The position numbers and the translations under genes were made by a program. This document shows, piece by piece, positions 15,352 to 23,914 of a DNA stretch of 64,000 nt; the stretch's first letter is position 1, and the number at the start of each line of letters is the position of its first letter. The notes beneath the pieces were generated by a model. It saw only the letters and a program-made list of their open reading frames with translations. It had not been told where the DNA came from and did no database searches. Source of the stretch: Geoanaerobacter sp964528055 (GTDB lineage Bacteria > Desulfobacterota > Desulfuromonadia > Geobacterales > DSM-12255); the NCBI GenBank assembly GCA_964528055.1, contig CAZGQM010000007.1, forward strand, positions 124,001-188,000, written 5' to 3'.

Positions 15352-18300
15352 ATGAAGATTACGAGTATCCGCACAAAACTGACCCTCTCAGTTTCCTTCC
15401 TGGTGGCCACTCTGGTCATTTTCATGGCACTACTGGGCAATCGCTATTTTGAAAGAGAATTCAAGGATTCGGTGGCCAAACACCACTTTGCCATGCTGGA
15501 ATTGGCCGCGGATCAGCTTGACAGCATACTTGCCAGTAACAGTGAAATCCTTGCCGCTGTAGGAAGCAATATCAAGCCGGCTGATTTGCGAGAAACGGCA
15601 AAACTGGTCCGCTATCTGAAATCAGAGGAAGATTCACAACAGATCTTTGATGGCGGTTATCAGGTTATTGATGCCAACGGTACTATCGTAACGGAATGGC
15701 CGACTCGACCCGAACGGGTCGGAAAGAACATGTTGTTCCGAGATTATGTGAATAAGACGCTTTCAACCGGTAATCCGACCATATCTGCTCCGTATAGATC
15801 CGGTGTTCACCCCCATCAGCCAGTCATAACCTTTGCTACCCCTTTGAAGGATTCGAACGGCAGGCTGTTCGGCGTTCTGGCAGGTCGTCACGATCTGGGC
15901 AAGGACAATTATCTTTCACGTCTGGGACGGGTGATGGTGGGAAAGAGCGGCTACCTGTACATGTTGGATACTCAGCGGACCATTATCATGCATAAGGATC
16001 AAAAAAGGGTGTTGGAAATCATCAAGCCCGGGATAAACAAGGGGATTGATCGTGCGATTACTGGGTTCGAGGGTACCATTGAAAACGTCAATTCCAAAGG
16101 AGTTGCCGGTCTCACATCGTTCAGGCACCTGAAGCAGGCTCCGTGGATCATTGCCAGCCATTACCCCCTTTCCGAAGCATACTCTCCGATCAATCGGGCG
16201 AAAGGTTTTTTCAGTATTGAGATCTTGATAGTAATTGCTTCAACTGTCCTCCTGGTCTGGTTTATGACCAGACGGATCGCAACACCGCTCCTTGCCCTGG
16301 CCGATCATGTCCGCGCCCTGCCGGAGCTTCAGGGGAAGGACCGACAGACCAGAATCATGTCGACCGATGAAATCGGCGAACTGGCCAATGCATTCAACGA
16401 GATGGTTACAACACTGGATGCCCAGGCCAGCCAGCTGAGCGATAACCAGGAGATCTATCGCTTTGTTGCCGAGTTCAGTATCGAACTGGCGTTCTTGCGG
16501 AGAATCGACGGCTCGGTCCGGTATGTCTCCCCAAACTGCGAGGCCTTGACCGGCTATACGGCTGTCGAGTTCCAGAGTGATCCCGGGCTGCTCGACCGGA
16601 TCATTCACCCCCTGGATGCGGACATCTGGGGATCGCATCTCCTGCATCACGATGAAACCGGACAATGCGCGGCATTTGATCTGCGGATCATCACAAAGCA
16701 GGGTGCAACCCGCTGGTTCAGCCATGTATGCCACGAGGTTCGCACTGCCGACGGGGCACTGGTCGGTAATCGGGGGAGCTTCCGTGAGGTTACCCAGCGC
16801 CATGAGCTAGAGGTTGAAGTCCGCTCTCAGCATGAATTTGTCAGAAGCCTGTTGGAAAACACCTCTACGCCGATGTTCGTCATTAATGCCCATCACGAAA
16901 TACTCTTCTGGAACAGGGCGCTTGCTGCCTTAACTGGAGCCTCTGCAGATGTTATGGTTGGTACTCGAAACCAGTGGCAACCGTTCTATACAGAGTCCAG
17001 GCCGACACTGGCAGATCTGATAATGGATGGAGAAGTGGGTGACCTTGGTAACTACTACCAGCAATATCAGGCTGATATGGGGATTCTGGGGATCGTTCGT
17101 GCAGAGGGGTGGTACCGGAATCTCTCTGGCCGGGATCGCTACCTGTTATTTGATGCCGCCCCTATTCATGACAGCCAGGGAGATCTGCTTGCTGTAGTTG
17201 AGACCCTGCATGACATAACCCTGCGCAAGCGTGCTGAAGAGTCGCTGCGCCTTTTTTCGGAAGCTGTTGAACAGAGTGCCAGCAGCATTGTCATTACCGA
17301 TCCGGTCGGGACAATCCAGTATGTCAACCGGATGTTCTGCAGCATCTCCGGTTACAGCAAGGCCGAGGCGATCGGTCAGAACCCGCGTATCCTGAAATCA
17401 GGTCGTCAGGGGCCGGAGGTCTATGCCGAACTCTGGCAGACCATTACTGATGGCCGTCAGTGGCATGGCGAATTCCACAACAAGCGAAAAGATGGCACTC
17501 TCCACTGGGAGCTGGTCACGATCTCCCCCATTACCGGTAGTAATGGGGCGATCACTCACTTCCTTGCGATCAAGGAAGACATTACTGATCGCAAGGCGAT
17601 TGAATACAAGCTGAACAAGCAACAGGCCGAACTGTTGACGAAGCATGAACAGCTGGAAGCTGTCTTCATGCAGGTCGAGCAGGGGAAGAAGGAGTGGGAG
17701 CAGACCATGGACTGCATAAACGACATGGTCATCATGGTCGACTCCATCGGCAGGATACTGAGATGCAACCAGGTTGTCTGCAGATTCACCGGACTGGAAT
17801 ACGAGCAGCTGCTCGAAAAGAGCTGGTGGGAGCTTATATTCAGTAATGAAGTAGACATCGGGAACATGAATGGCGAAACAGGAGAGCTGTTTCACCCCAA
17901 GAGCGGCAAATGGTTTTATCTCAACACCTATGCGATGGGTGACGAGAACTCGGGTAAATCGGTCGTAACCCTCCATGACCTGACCGAAATACGCAAGGTG
18001 AGCGATGAGCTTGCAAAGGCGTATGAAGAGCTGAAATCGACCCACATGCAGCTTCTGCAGCAGGAGAAGATGGCTTCAGTCGGCCAGCTTGCGGCAGGGG
18101 TCGCCCATGAGATCAACAATCCGATGGGGTTTATCTCCAGCAACCTGGGGACCCTCGGGAAGTATACCGACCGGATCAGGTCATACATCAAGCTACAGGA
18201 TGAGGCGCTCAGAAATCCCTTGACCCCGGATACCCTCTCAACGGTTGCCGATGCACGAAAGAAACTGAAGCTCGACTACCTTCTGGAAGACATCCCCAAA

Positions 18301-18840
18301 CTGATCGCAGAATCTTCCGACGGCGCGGAACGTGTAAAGACGATTGTCCAGAACCTGAAGAGCTTTTCCCGGGTTGACGAGGCAGAGTCCGTACTGGTTG
18401 ACCTGAACGAATGCATTGAGAGCACGCTGACAATCGCCTGGAATGAACTGAAGTACAAATGCACCGTTGAGAAGGAGTACGGAGATCTTCCAAGGGTGCA
18501 GTGCTTCCCGCAGCAGCTCAACCAGGTTTTTCTGAACCTTCTGGTAAACTCTGCGCATGCCATAGAAAAACAGGGTCTGGTTACGGTCCGCACCTGGCAG
18601 GAGGATGAAAAGGTATGTGTGTCAATTGGCGACAACGGGACCGGAATTCCTGAACATATCAAGACCAGAATCTTCGAGCCGTTCTTTACCACCAAGGAGG
18701 TCGGCAAGGGTACCGGACTCGGTCTTTCCATCAGTTACGACATCATCCAGCGCCATAAAGGGACCATAGATGTTGAGAGCGAGGTCGGGAAAGGGACGAC
18801 CTTCATCATAAAGCTGCCTGTAAACGGGGGTATGGTATGA
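15352..18840 (+). CDS. Membrane histidine kinase with dCache, HAMP and four PAS domains
   Basis: The 1162-residue sensor kinase starts with a membrane segment (about 10-30). A periplasmic dCache-type domain follows to about 285, then a second membrane segment (ILIVIASTVLLVWF) and a HAMP region to about 365. Four PAS domains follow, near 375-495, 500-630, 635-755 and 785-895. The kinase core has the phosphorylated His H919 in VAHEINNP, the N-box LLVNSAHAI, GDNGTGIPE, and FEPFFTTKE with GTGLGLS. It heads a plus-strand operon; its stop overlaps the next start (ATGA at 18837). It probably senses an external ligand plus internal redox or metabolite cues and feeds the REC proteins downstream. Confidence 0.92.
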   Translation: MKITSIRTKLTLSVSFLVATLVIFMALLGNRYFEREFKDSVAKHHFAMLELAADQLDSILASNSEILAAVGSNIKPADLRETAKLVRYLKSEEDSQQIFDGGYQVIDANGTIVTEWPTRPERVGKNMLFRDYVNKTLSTGNPTISAPYRSGVHPHQPVITFATPLKDSNGRLFGVLAGRHDLGKDNYLSRLGRVMVGKSGYLYMLDTQRTIIMHKDQKRVLEIIKPGINKGIDRAITGFEGTIENVNSKGVAGLTSFRHLKQAPWIIASHYPLSEAYSPINRAKGFFSIEILIVIASTVLLVWFMTRRIATPLLALADHVRALPELQGKDRQTRIMSTDEIGELANAFNEMVTTLDAQASQLSDNQEIYRFVAEFSIELAFLRRIDGSVRYVSPNCEALTGYTAVEFQSDPGLLDRIIHPLDADIWGSHLLHHDETGQCAAFDLRIITKQGATRWFSHVCHEVRTADGALVGNRGSFREVTQRHELEVEVRSQHEFVRSLLENTSTPMFVINAHHEILFWNRALAALTGASADVMVGTRNQWQPFYTESRPTLADLIMDGEVGDLGNYYQQYQADMGILGIVRAEGWYRNLSGRDRYLLFDAAPIHDSQGDLLAVVETLHDITLRKRAEESLRLFSEAVEQSASSIVITDPVGTIQYVNRMFCSISGYSKAEAIGQNPRILKSGRQGPEVYAELWQTITDGRQWHGEFHNKRKDGTLHWELVTISPITGSNGAITHFLAIKEDITDRKAIEYKLNKQQAELLTKHEQLEAVFMQVEQGKKEWEQTMDCINDMVIMVDSIGRILRCNQVVCRFTGLEYEQLLEKSWWELIFSNEVDIGNMNGETGELFHPKSGKWFYLNTYAMGDENSGKSVVTLHDLTEIRKVSDELAKAYEELKSTHMQLLQQEKMASVGQLAAGVAHEINNPMGFISSNLGTLGKYTDRIRSYIKLQDEALRNPLTPDTLSTVADARKKLKLDYLLEDIPKLIAESSDGAERVKTIVQNLKSFSRVDEAESVLVDLNECIESTLTIAWNELKYKCTVEKEYGDLPRVQCFPQQLNQVFLNLLVNSAHAIEKQGLVTVRTWQEDEKVCVSIGDNGTGIPEHIKTRIFEPFFTTKEVGKGTGLGLSISYDIIQRHKGTIDVESEVGKGTTFIIKLPVNGGMV

Positions 18841-19655
18841 TGTACGATCAGGTGAAAATACTTTTTGTAGATGATGAAAGAAACGTTCTTAAGTCACTGG
18901 AGCGCATATTCCTTGATGACGATTTCGAAATACTGACCGGCAATTCAGGCGACGAGGGGCTGGAAATCCTTGGCGCAAATCCGGACATCCAGGTGGTGAT
19001 CTCAGACTACCGGATGCCGGGGATGAACGGGGTCGAATTTCTGAAAGAGGTCTATGCACGGCGTCCCGACACGATAAGGATAGTTCTCTCAGGTTATGCC
19101 GATACGTCAGCAGTAGTAGCTGCAATAAACGAGGGGCAGATCTACCGGTTCATACCCAAGCCGTGGAATGACGATGAACTCAGAATAACCGTCATAAAGG
19201 CGATAGAAACCTTTACCGTTCATCACCAGAAAATGGTTCTCGAAGAGGAACTTCGAGAAAGAAACGAAGAGTTGGCAACAATCAATGAAAACCTGGAACG
19301 GCTTGTCAATGAAAGGATTGCAGACATACTCATTCCGAGCCATTCACAATCCAATGCACGAACTGTTCTGGAAAACATGCCCGTAGGGGTGATTGAGATC
19401 CTTCCCGAGGGGACTGTGTCTAAGATCAACGAAGAGGCTGCCAGGCTGCTAGGCTGTGATAAGGAAAGTTTTACTGGTAGAGGCGTAGACGAGTCGCTAC
19501 CTGACGCAATCTGTAAGGCTTTTGAGAAATTTTGTACTAGTCCGGATTTCTCCACAACGGGAAATATTCAAGGGAGGGATATCGTAATTAAGGGGAGGCG
19601 AGTCAGTTCGGGTGAAACAGATGACTTTGTCCTGGTCATCTACCCGGGAGAGTAA
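18837..19655 (+). CDS. Response regulator: REC domain, coiled coil, PAS-like domain
   Basis: The 272-residue protein has a REC domain at about 5-125, with FVDDE, the phosphoacceptor in VISDYRMPG, and KPWNDDEL near the end. A coiled coil follows (EEELRERNEELATINENLERL), then a PAS-like domain near 170-265 (LENMPVGVIEILPEGTVSKINEEAARLLGC). There is no DNA-binding or enzyme domain, so it may act by protein contact. It overlaps the kinase upstream by 4 nt and is followed 2 nt later by an HD-GYP regulator. The KPWxDxEL REC type recurs in five other proteins of this cluster, which suggests duplication. Confidence 0.88.
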   Translation: MMYDQVKILFVDDERNVLKSLERIFLDDDFEILTGNSGDEGLEILGANPDIQVVISDYRMPGMNGVEFLKEVYARRPDTIRIVLSGYADTSAVVAAINEGQIYRFIPKPWNDDELRITVIKAIETFTVHHQKMVLEEELRERNEELATINENLERLVNERIADILIPSHSQSNARTVLENMPVGVIEILPEGTVSKINEEAARLLGCDKESFTGRGVDESLPDAICKAFEKFCTSPDFSTTGNIQGRDIVIKGRRVSSGETDDFVLVIYPGE

Positions 19656-19657
19656 GT

Positions 19658-20632
19658 ATGAGCGAGACAGTGCTGTTCGTAGACGACGAAGAGAATATAC
19701 TGAACTCACTGCGACGGGTATTTGCCGACAGCGCTCTTGATACCCGATTTATCGGCAATCCGCTTGATGCCCTGACCCTATGCCGTAACGAGCCCGTAGC
19801 GCTTGTTGTTTCCGACAACATGATGCCGCAGATGCGGGGGGTGGAATTTCTCTCGAAACTGAGGGAGGTTTCTCCCGATACGGTCAAGATACTGATGACC
19901 GCACATGCCGACCTGTCGACAGCCCTTTTGGCGATAAACAGCGGAGAGGTCTTCCGCTTCATTGTCAAGCCGTGGCAGGAGGGGGAGCTGGTAAAAGCCG
20001 TAGTGGAAGGGATTGCACGGCACCGGGTACTCAGCTCCCTGAAGAGGGAAGATGAAGCAGTGCTCAAGTCGCTGGCCCAGACAATTGAGCTTAAGGACCA
20101 TTACACGAGGGGGCACTGTGACCGAGTCGCTCGGTATGCTCTCACTATTGCAGTCAATCTCGATCTGCCTGAGGGGTATTGCCGCGATATCCGACACGGA
20201 AGCTGGCTGCATGACTGCGGCAAGATTGGTGTCCCGGAGGCAATACTGAACTCAACCAGCAGACTGAGCGATCAGGAGTTCTCCATAATAAGGAATCACC
20301 CGGAGTGGGGCGCTGAAGTGGCAGAACAGGCAAAACTACCTTTAACGGTTGTAAACATAATCCGCTATCACCATGAGCATTATGACGGAAGCGGTTACCC
20401 CTCAGGTCTCAAAGGGGAATCAATCCCGCTTGAGGCGAGGATTGTGGCGGTTGCAGACGTTTTTGACGCCCTGACTACCGACCGCCCCTACAAGCAGGCA
20501 TTTGATCTGCCGCATGCGAAGGAAATAATGGCAGGGCTGAGCGGTAATAGTCTTGATTCCGGGCTTGTAGATCTTTTTCTTATGAAGCAGGAAGACGTGA
20601 ATATCAATTACGGATCAGAGGTGCTCCCATGA
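19658..20632 (+). CDS. REC-HD-GYP response regulator (probable c-di-GMP phosphodiesterase)
   Basis: The 324-residue RpfG-type protein has a REC domain with phosphoacceptor D53 (VVSDNMMP) and an HD-GYP domain. The metal-site HD is H185-D186 in LHDCGKIGVPE, HHEHYDGSGYPSG holds the GYP motif, and DVFDALTTDRPY is present. These are the residues expected of an active enzyme that breaks down cyclic di-GMP to GMP or pGpG. Some Geobacter-relevant relatives act on other cyclic dinucleotides, so substrate is not certain. It lies in the overlapped operon, and its stop overlaps the next start (ATGA at 20629). Confidence 0.92.
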   Translation: MSETVLFVDDEENILNSLRRVFADSALDTRFIGNPLDALTLCRNEPVALVVSDNMMPQMRGVEFLSKLREVSPDTVKILMTAHADLSTALLAINSGEVFRFIVKPWQEGELVKAVVEGIARHRVLSSLKREDEAVLKSLAQTIELKDHYTRGHCDRVARYALTIAVNLDLPEGYCRDIRHGSWLHDCGKIGVPEAILNSTSRLSDQEFSIIRNHPEWGAEVAEQAKLPLTVVNIIRYHHEHYDGSGYPSGLKGESIPLEARIVAVADVFDALTTDRPYKQAFDLPHAKEIMAGLSGNSLDSGLVDLFLMKQEDVNINYGSEVLP

Positions 20633-21960
20633 CCGCATCATCACTGCAGATATCCCAGGTTCTCCTTGTCGATGACGAAGAGAATATAGTGAAATCCATC
20701 TCCCGACTCCTTCTGGATGACGAAGATTTGTTGGTGCATACCGCTTCATCCGGTGAAGAGGGGCTGGAGGTTCTCAGGGCAAACCCGGGGATCGCACTTA
20801 TACTTTCAGACCAGAGGATGCCGGGGATGTCAGGAGCTGAGTTCCTTGAGAAATCCAGGCAGATCAGCCCTGATACGGTCAGAATGGTGCTGACCGGATA
20901 TGCTGATATCAATGCCACCATGGATGCCATAAACAAAGGTGGAGCTTCGCGATACATATCCAAACCATGGGATGACGGAATGCTGGTCCAGACCATCCGC
21001 GACGGAGTCAGGCAGTTCACTCTCCAGCAGGAGAACCGTCGGCTCACGGAACTGGTGCAGAAACAGAATCTTGAGCTGCAGGAGTGGAATACGAACCTCA
21101 AGCAAAAAGTACTGGATCATACCGGTACCATACGTAAGCAGAATGAGGAGTTGTCGGATAAGAATCTGCGTATCAAGCGGAGTTTCTCAGAGATAATAGG
21201 TGTCTTTTCCAGGCTGGTTGAACTTACCGGTCGACGTCAGCAGAACCATGCGCACAATGTCGCGGAGATATCCATAGGGATCGCAAAGGATCTTGGATTG
21301 TCCGAAAAAGAGGTAGAACAAATCCAGACTGCTGCACTCCTGCACGATATCGGAGAAATCGGCATTCCCGATTCAATCCTTGGGATGAAACTGCCGATGA
21401 TGAGCAGCGAGGAGCGCCGTATTTACCTGCAGCATGCGGTCAGGGGCCAGACCGCGATTGATGCGGTTGAAGAGATGCGAGAGGTCGGCAGGATTGTTCG
21501 TCACCACCACGAACATTTCGATGGCAAGGGGTACCCGGACGGAGTCGCTGGAGACGGGATTCCAGTTGGGGCGAGAATCATAGCAATTGCTGATTTCATC
21601 GACCGCGAGATGTCCGACCAGAGCGGCGAGGTTGCGCTTGACTCGGCACTTACCAAGGCGCAGGGCCAGCAGGGGAAACAGCTTGATCCGACACTGATCA
21701 AGCATGCAAGGCGATATGCCCGCTACCTCTATTTCACTATCGGCAACAGTCAGCGTGAAGGGGTAGAGCGAGAATATCAGCCGAACGAGTTGACCACCGG
21801 GCTGGAGCTTACACGCAATATCGTCAGTGGAACCGGGATGCTGCTTTTGGGCCAGGGGACAATCCTCGACCTTCATATGATCGATTCGATCCGGCACTTC
21901 TACAAGAATGATCCTCCACACGGGGGGATATTCGCGGTTGTCACGAGTGAAAAGAAGTGA
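20629..21960 (+). CDS. Second REC-HD-GYP regulator, altered HDxGK motif
   Basis: This 443-residue protein has a REC domain (VDDEENI, LSDQRMPG, KPWDDGML). A coiled coil follows (LVQKQNLELQEWNTNLKQKV), then an HD-GYP domain with H239 in LLHDIGEIGIPD and HHHEHFDGKGYPDG. A C-terminal extension (LTTGLELTRNIVSGTGMLLLGQG) recurs in other RpfG relatives. Two features depart from the first copy: the conserved Lys of HDIGK is Glu, and DVFDALT is DFIDREMS. The HD and GYP residues remain, so activity may be changed rather than lost. Its TGA overlaps the GTG start of the GTPase gene by 4 nt. Confidence 0.88.
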   Translation: MTASSLQISQVLLVDDEENIVKSISRLLLDDEDLLVHTASSGEEGLEVLRANPGIALILSDQRMPGMSGAEFLEKSRQISPDTVRMVLTGYADINATMDAINKGGASRYISKPWDDGMLVQTIRDGVRQFTLQQENRRLTELVQKQNLELQEWNTNLKQKVLDHTGTIRKQNEELSDKNLRIKRSFSEIIGVFSRLVELTGRRQQNHAHNVAEISIGIAKDLGLSEKEVEQIQTAALLHDIGEIGIPDSILGMKLPMMSSEERRIYLQHAVRGQTAIDAVEEMREVGRIVRHHHEHFDGKGYPDGVAGDGIPVGARIIAIADFIDREMSDQSGEVALDSALTKAQGQQGKQLDPTLIKHARRYARYLYFTIGNSQREGVEREYQPNELTTGLELTRNIVSGTGMLLLGQGTILDLHMIDSIRHFYKNDPPHGGIFAVVTSEKK

Positions 21961-22607
21961 TCGAGTACGATGAACATCAGCAAAGGATGGTCCTGAAGCT
22001 CGTATATTATGGCCCAGCCCTCTCCGGAAAGACAACAAACCTCCTCCAGTTGCATGAGCAGCTTGTGAGGGAGGGACGTGGGGAGCTCATGGTCCTGGAT
22101 ACGACCAACGACCGAACAATCTATTTTGACCTGCTCCCCTTCTTTCTTACGGCGCCCAGCGGGTTGAAGATCAAGATAAAGGTCTATACCGTGCCGGGCC
22201 AGGTACGTCACGATGCCACCCGCAAAGCGGTTCTCCAGCGAGCAGATGGAGTTGCCTTCATTGCCGATTCCCAGCTCGGGGAGAGCGGCAACAACTTCAA
22301 CAGCTTTGAAACACTGGAGAACAATCTTGCAATGGTCGGGTTGAACATTGAGACCCTTCCACTCGTGATTCAGTTCAACAAGCGCGACCTTAACGAGATT
22401 ATTCCGGAAGTTCAGATTCAATCCACCTGGGGGCCTACTGGGGTGCCGGTTGTGATGGCTTCAGCGCTCAACGGCTGGGGGGTCCTGGAGACCTTCAGTG
22501 CACTTGCCGGGCTACTCTATGACAGGCTTGATGCGAAGTTCGGATTCGCTTTGGAACACCGGCTGGAGAAGAAGGAGTTCCTCAGGCAGCTCACAACGGT
22601 GGCATAA
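21957..22607 (+). CDS. MglA-like Ras-family GTPase
   Basis: The 216-residue protein has the P-loop GPALSGKTTNL (K25), TVPGQ at 79-82 (the MglA form in which the usual switch Asp is absent), and NKRD at 141-144. MglA-type GTPases set cell polarity and act on type IV pilus ATPases in Myxococcus and relatives. No MglB-like activating partner is seen here. It starts at GTG overlapping the previous stop (GTGA). Sitting between c-di-GMP enzymes and a PilB-type ATPase in one operon, it plausibly links signal state to a pilus- or polarity-type output. The C-terminal 25 residues (LEHRLEKKEFLRQL) are helical. Confidence 0.88.
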   Translation: MIEYDEHQQRMVLKLVYYGPALSGKTTNLLQLHEQLVREGRGELMVLDTTNDRTIYFDLLPFFLTAPSGLKIKIKVYTVPGQVRHDATRKAVLQRADGVAFIADSQLGESGNNFNSFETLENNLAMVGLNIETLPLVIQFNKRDLNEIIPEVQIQSTWGPTGVPVVMASALNGWGVLETFSALAGLLYDRLDAKFGFALEHRLEKKEFLRQLTTVA

Positions 22608-22621
22608 CCTCGGAGATCTGT

Positions 22622-23914
22622 ATGCAGGATGAGGCACTGCAGTTTGTTGTCGGAGAAGAGAAAGGGATCCGGGAGATCCTTTCCGATGCTGAGGTTGTCC
22701 CCCTGTTGAAGGGGGCATGTTCAGCTGGCGCTACCATGGCTGCCATACAGGACCCGGATGGGGAAGAGCTCTGGGTTTTCCGAGACCCCTCACGGATAGG
22801 CCGGGAGCTTGCCCCGGTCACGGTTTTCCTTGAAGGGGAACCAGTGGGAAAGATCCTTCTTGCGGGTGAGGAACATGCCGAAACCATGCTGGTTTCCCTT
22901 GCAGGACTCCTTTCAGTGGCCATCGACTCCCTGATGAAAAACAACCTGAAACGTATTCTTACGACAGAAATCCACACCTCGGTTGTTAACAGTTCATATG
23001 ACCAGCTGGTGGAGTCGAACAGGAAGCTCACCGAGTCTGAAGGGCGATACCGTGAACTGGCAGAATCGCTTGAAATCAAGGTTAAAGAGCGGACTGCCGA
23101 ACTCAGGAAGGCCCAGATTCACCTGATCCAGCAGGAGAAGATGGCTGCGGTTGGACAACTTGCCGCAGGAATAGCCCACGAGATAAACAATCCCCTCGGA
23201 TTCATTACGAGCAACCTGCACACACTTCAGAAGTATGCGGCTCGATTCGCCACCATGCTGGACCATTACCGTTCGCTGACGCACATCGACCTGACTGCCG
23301 CAGAACTGAAGCACCAGGCGGATATCAAATGGCGGGAGCTGAAAATCGATATGGCAAGAGCAGATATCGGCGACCTGCTCTCCCAGAGCCTTGAGGGGGC
23401 CGAACGGGTCACCAGAATAGTTGCCGATCTCAAGGGATTCTCCCATGTCGACGAGATAGGGGATGCAGCGGTCGATATCAACTGCGAGCTCGAAAGAACC
23501 CTGAGCGTTCTTGGCCATGAGCTTGGGGGGAGGGCGACCGTTGTCAGGGATTTTGCAACACTCCCCCCCTTTCTCTGCAGGTCGGCTCTGCTGGGGCAGG
23601 TATTCCTGAACCTACTCCTCAATGCCGTTCAGGCACGCCCTGAAGGGCTCATATTGACCCTTTCCACAACGTGGGACGGCGAGCGTATCCGTGTAAGTAT
23701 CTCAGACAATGGACCGGGGATTTCTCAAGATATCCGGGGGAGAATATTCGAGCCGTTCTTCACCACAAAAGCGGTTGGGAGCGGTGCCGGAATGGGGCTT
23801 GCCGTGGTCTATGATACCGTGCTGAAACTCGGGGGGATGATAGCGGTGACCGATTCGCCTGCCGGTGGAGCAGATTTCATCATCACGCTTCCTGTTAAAG
23901 AGGAAATGAGATGA
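22622..23914 (+). CDS. Soluble histidine kinase
   Basis: The 430-residue kinase has no membrane segment. The first 140 residues form a sensor of unknown type (perhaps GAF- or PocR-like). A coiled coil (KVKERTAELRKAQIHLIQQEKMAAVGQL) leads into AGIAHEINNPLGFITSNL with the phosphorylated His. The ATP site has LLLNAVQARP (N-box), SDNGPGIS and FEPFFTTKAVGSGAGMGL. It shares the long HisKA insert seen in the kinases at 15352, 31792 and 36620. It follows the GTPase by 14 nt and overlaps the REC-PilB gene by 4 nt, so the fused ATPase is its most likely target. Confidence 0.9.
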   Translation: MQDEALQFVVGEEKGIREILSDAEVVPLLKGACSAGATMAAIQDPDGEELWVFRDPSRIGRELAPVTVFLEGEPVGKILLAGEEHAETMLVSLAGLLSVAIDSLMKNNLKRILTTEIHTSVVNSSYDQLVESNRKLTESEGRYRELAESLEIKVKERTAELRKAQIHLIQQEKMAAVGQLAAGIAHEINNPLGFITSNLHTLQKYAARFATMLDHYRSLTHIDLTAAELKHQADIKWRELKIDMARADIGDLLSQSLEGAERVTRIVADLKGFSHVDEIGDAAVDINCELERTLSVLGHELGGRATVVRDFATLPPFLCRSALLGQVFLNLLLNAVQARPEGLILTLSTTWDGERIRVSISDNGPGISQDIRGRIFEPFFTTKAVGSGAGMGLAVVYDTVLKLGGMIAVTDSPAGGADFIITLPVKEEMR

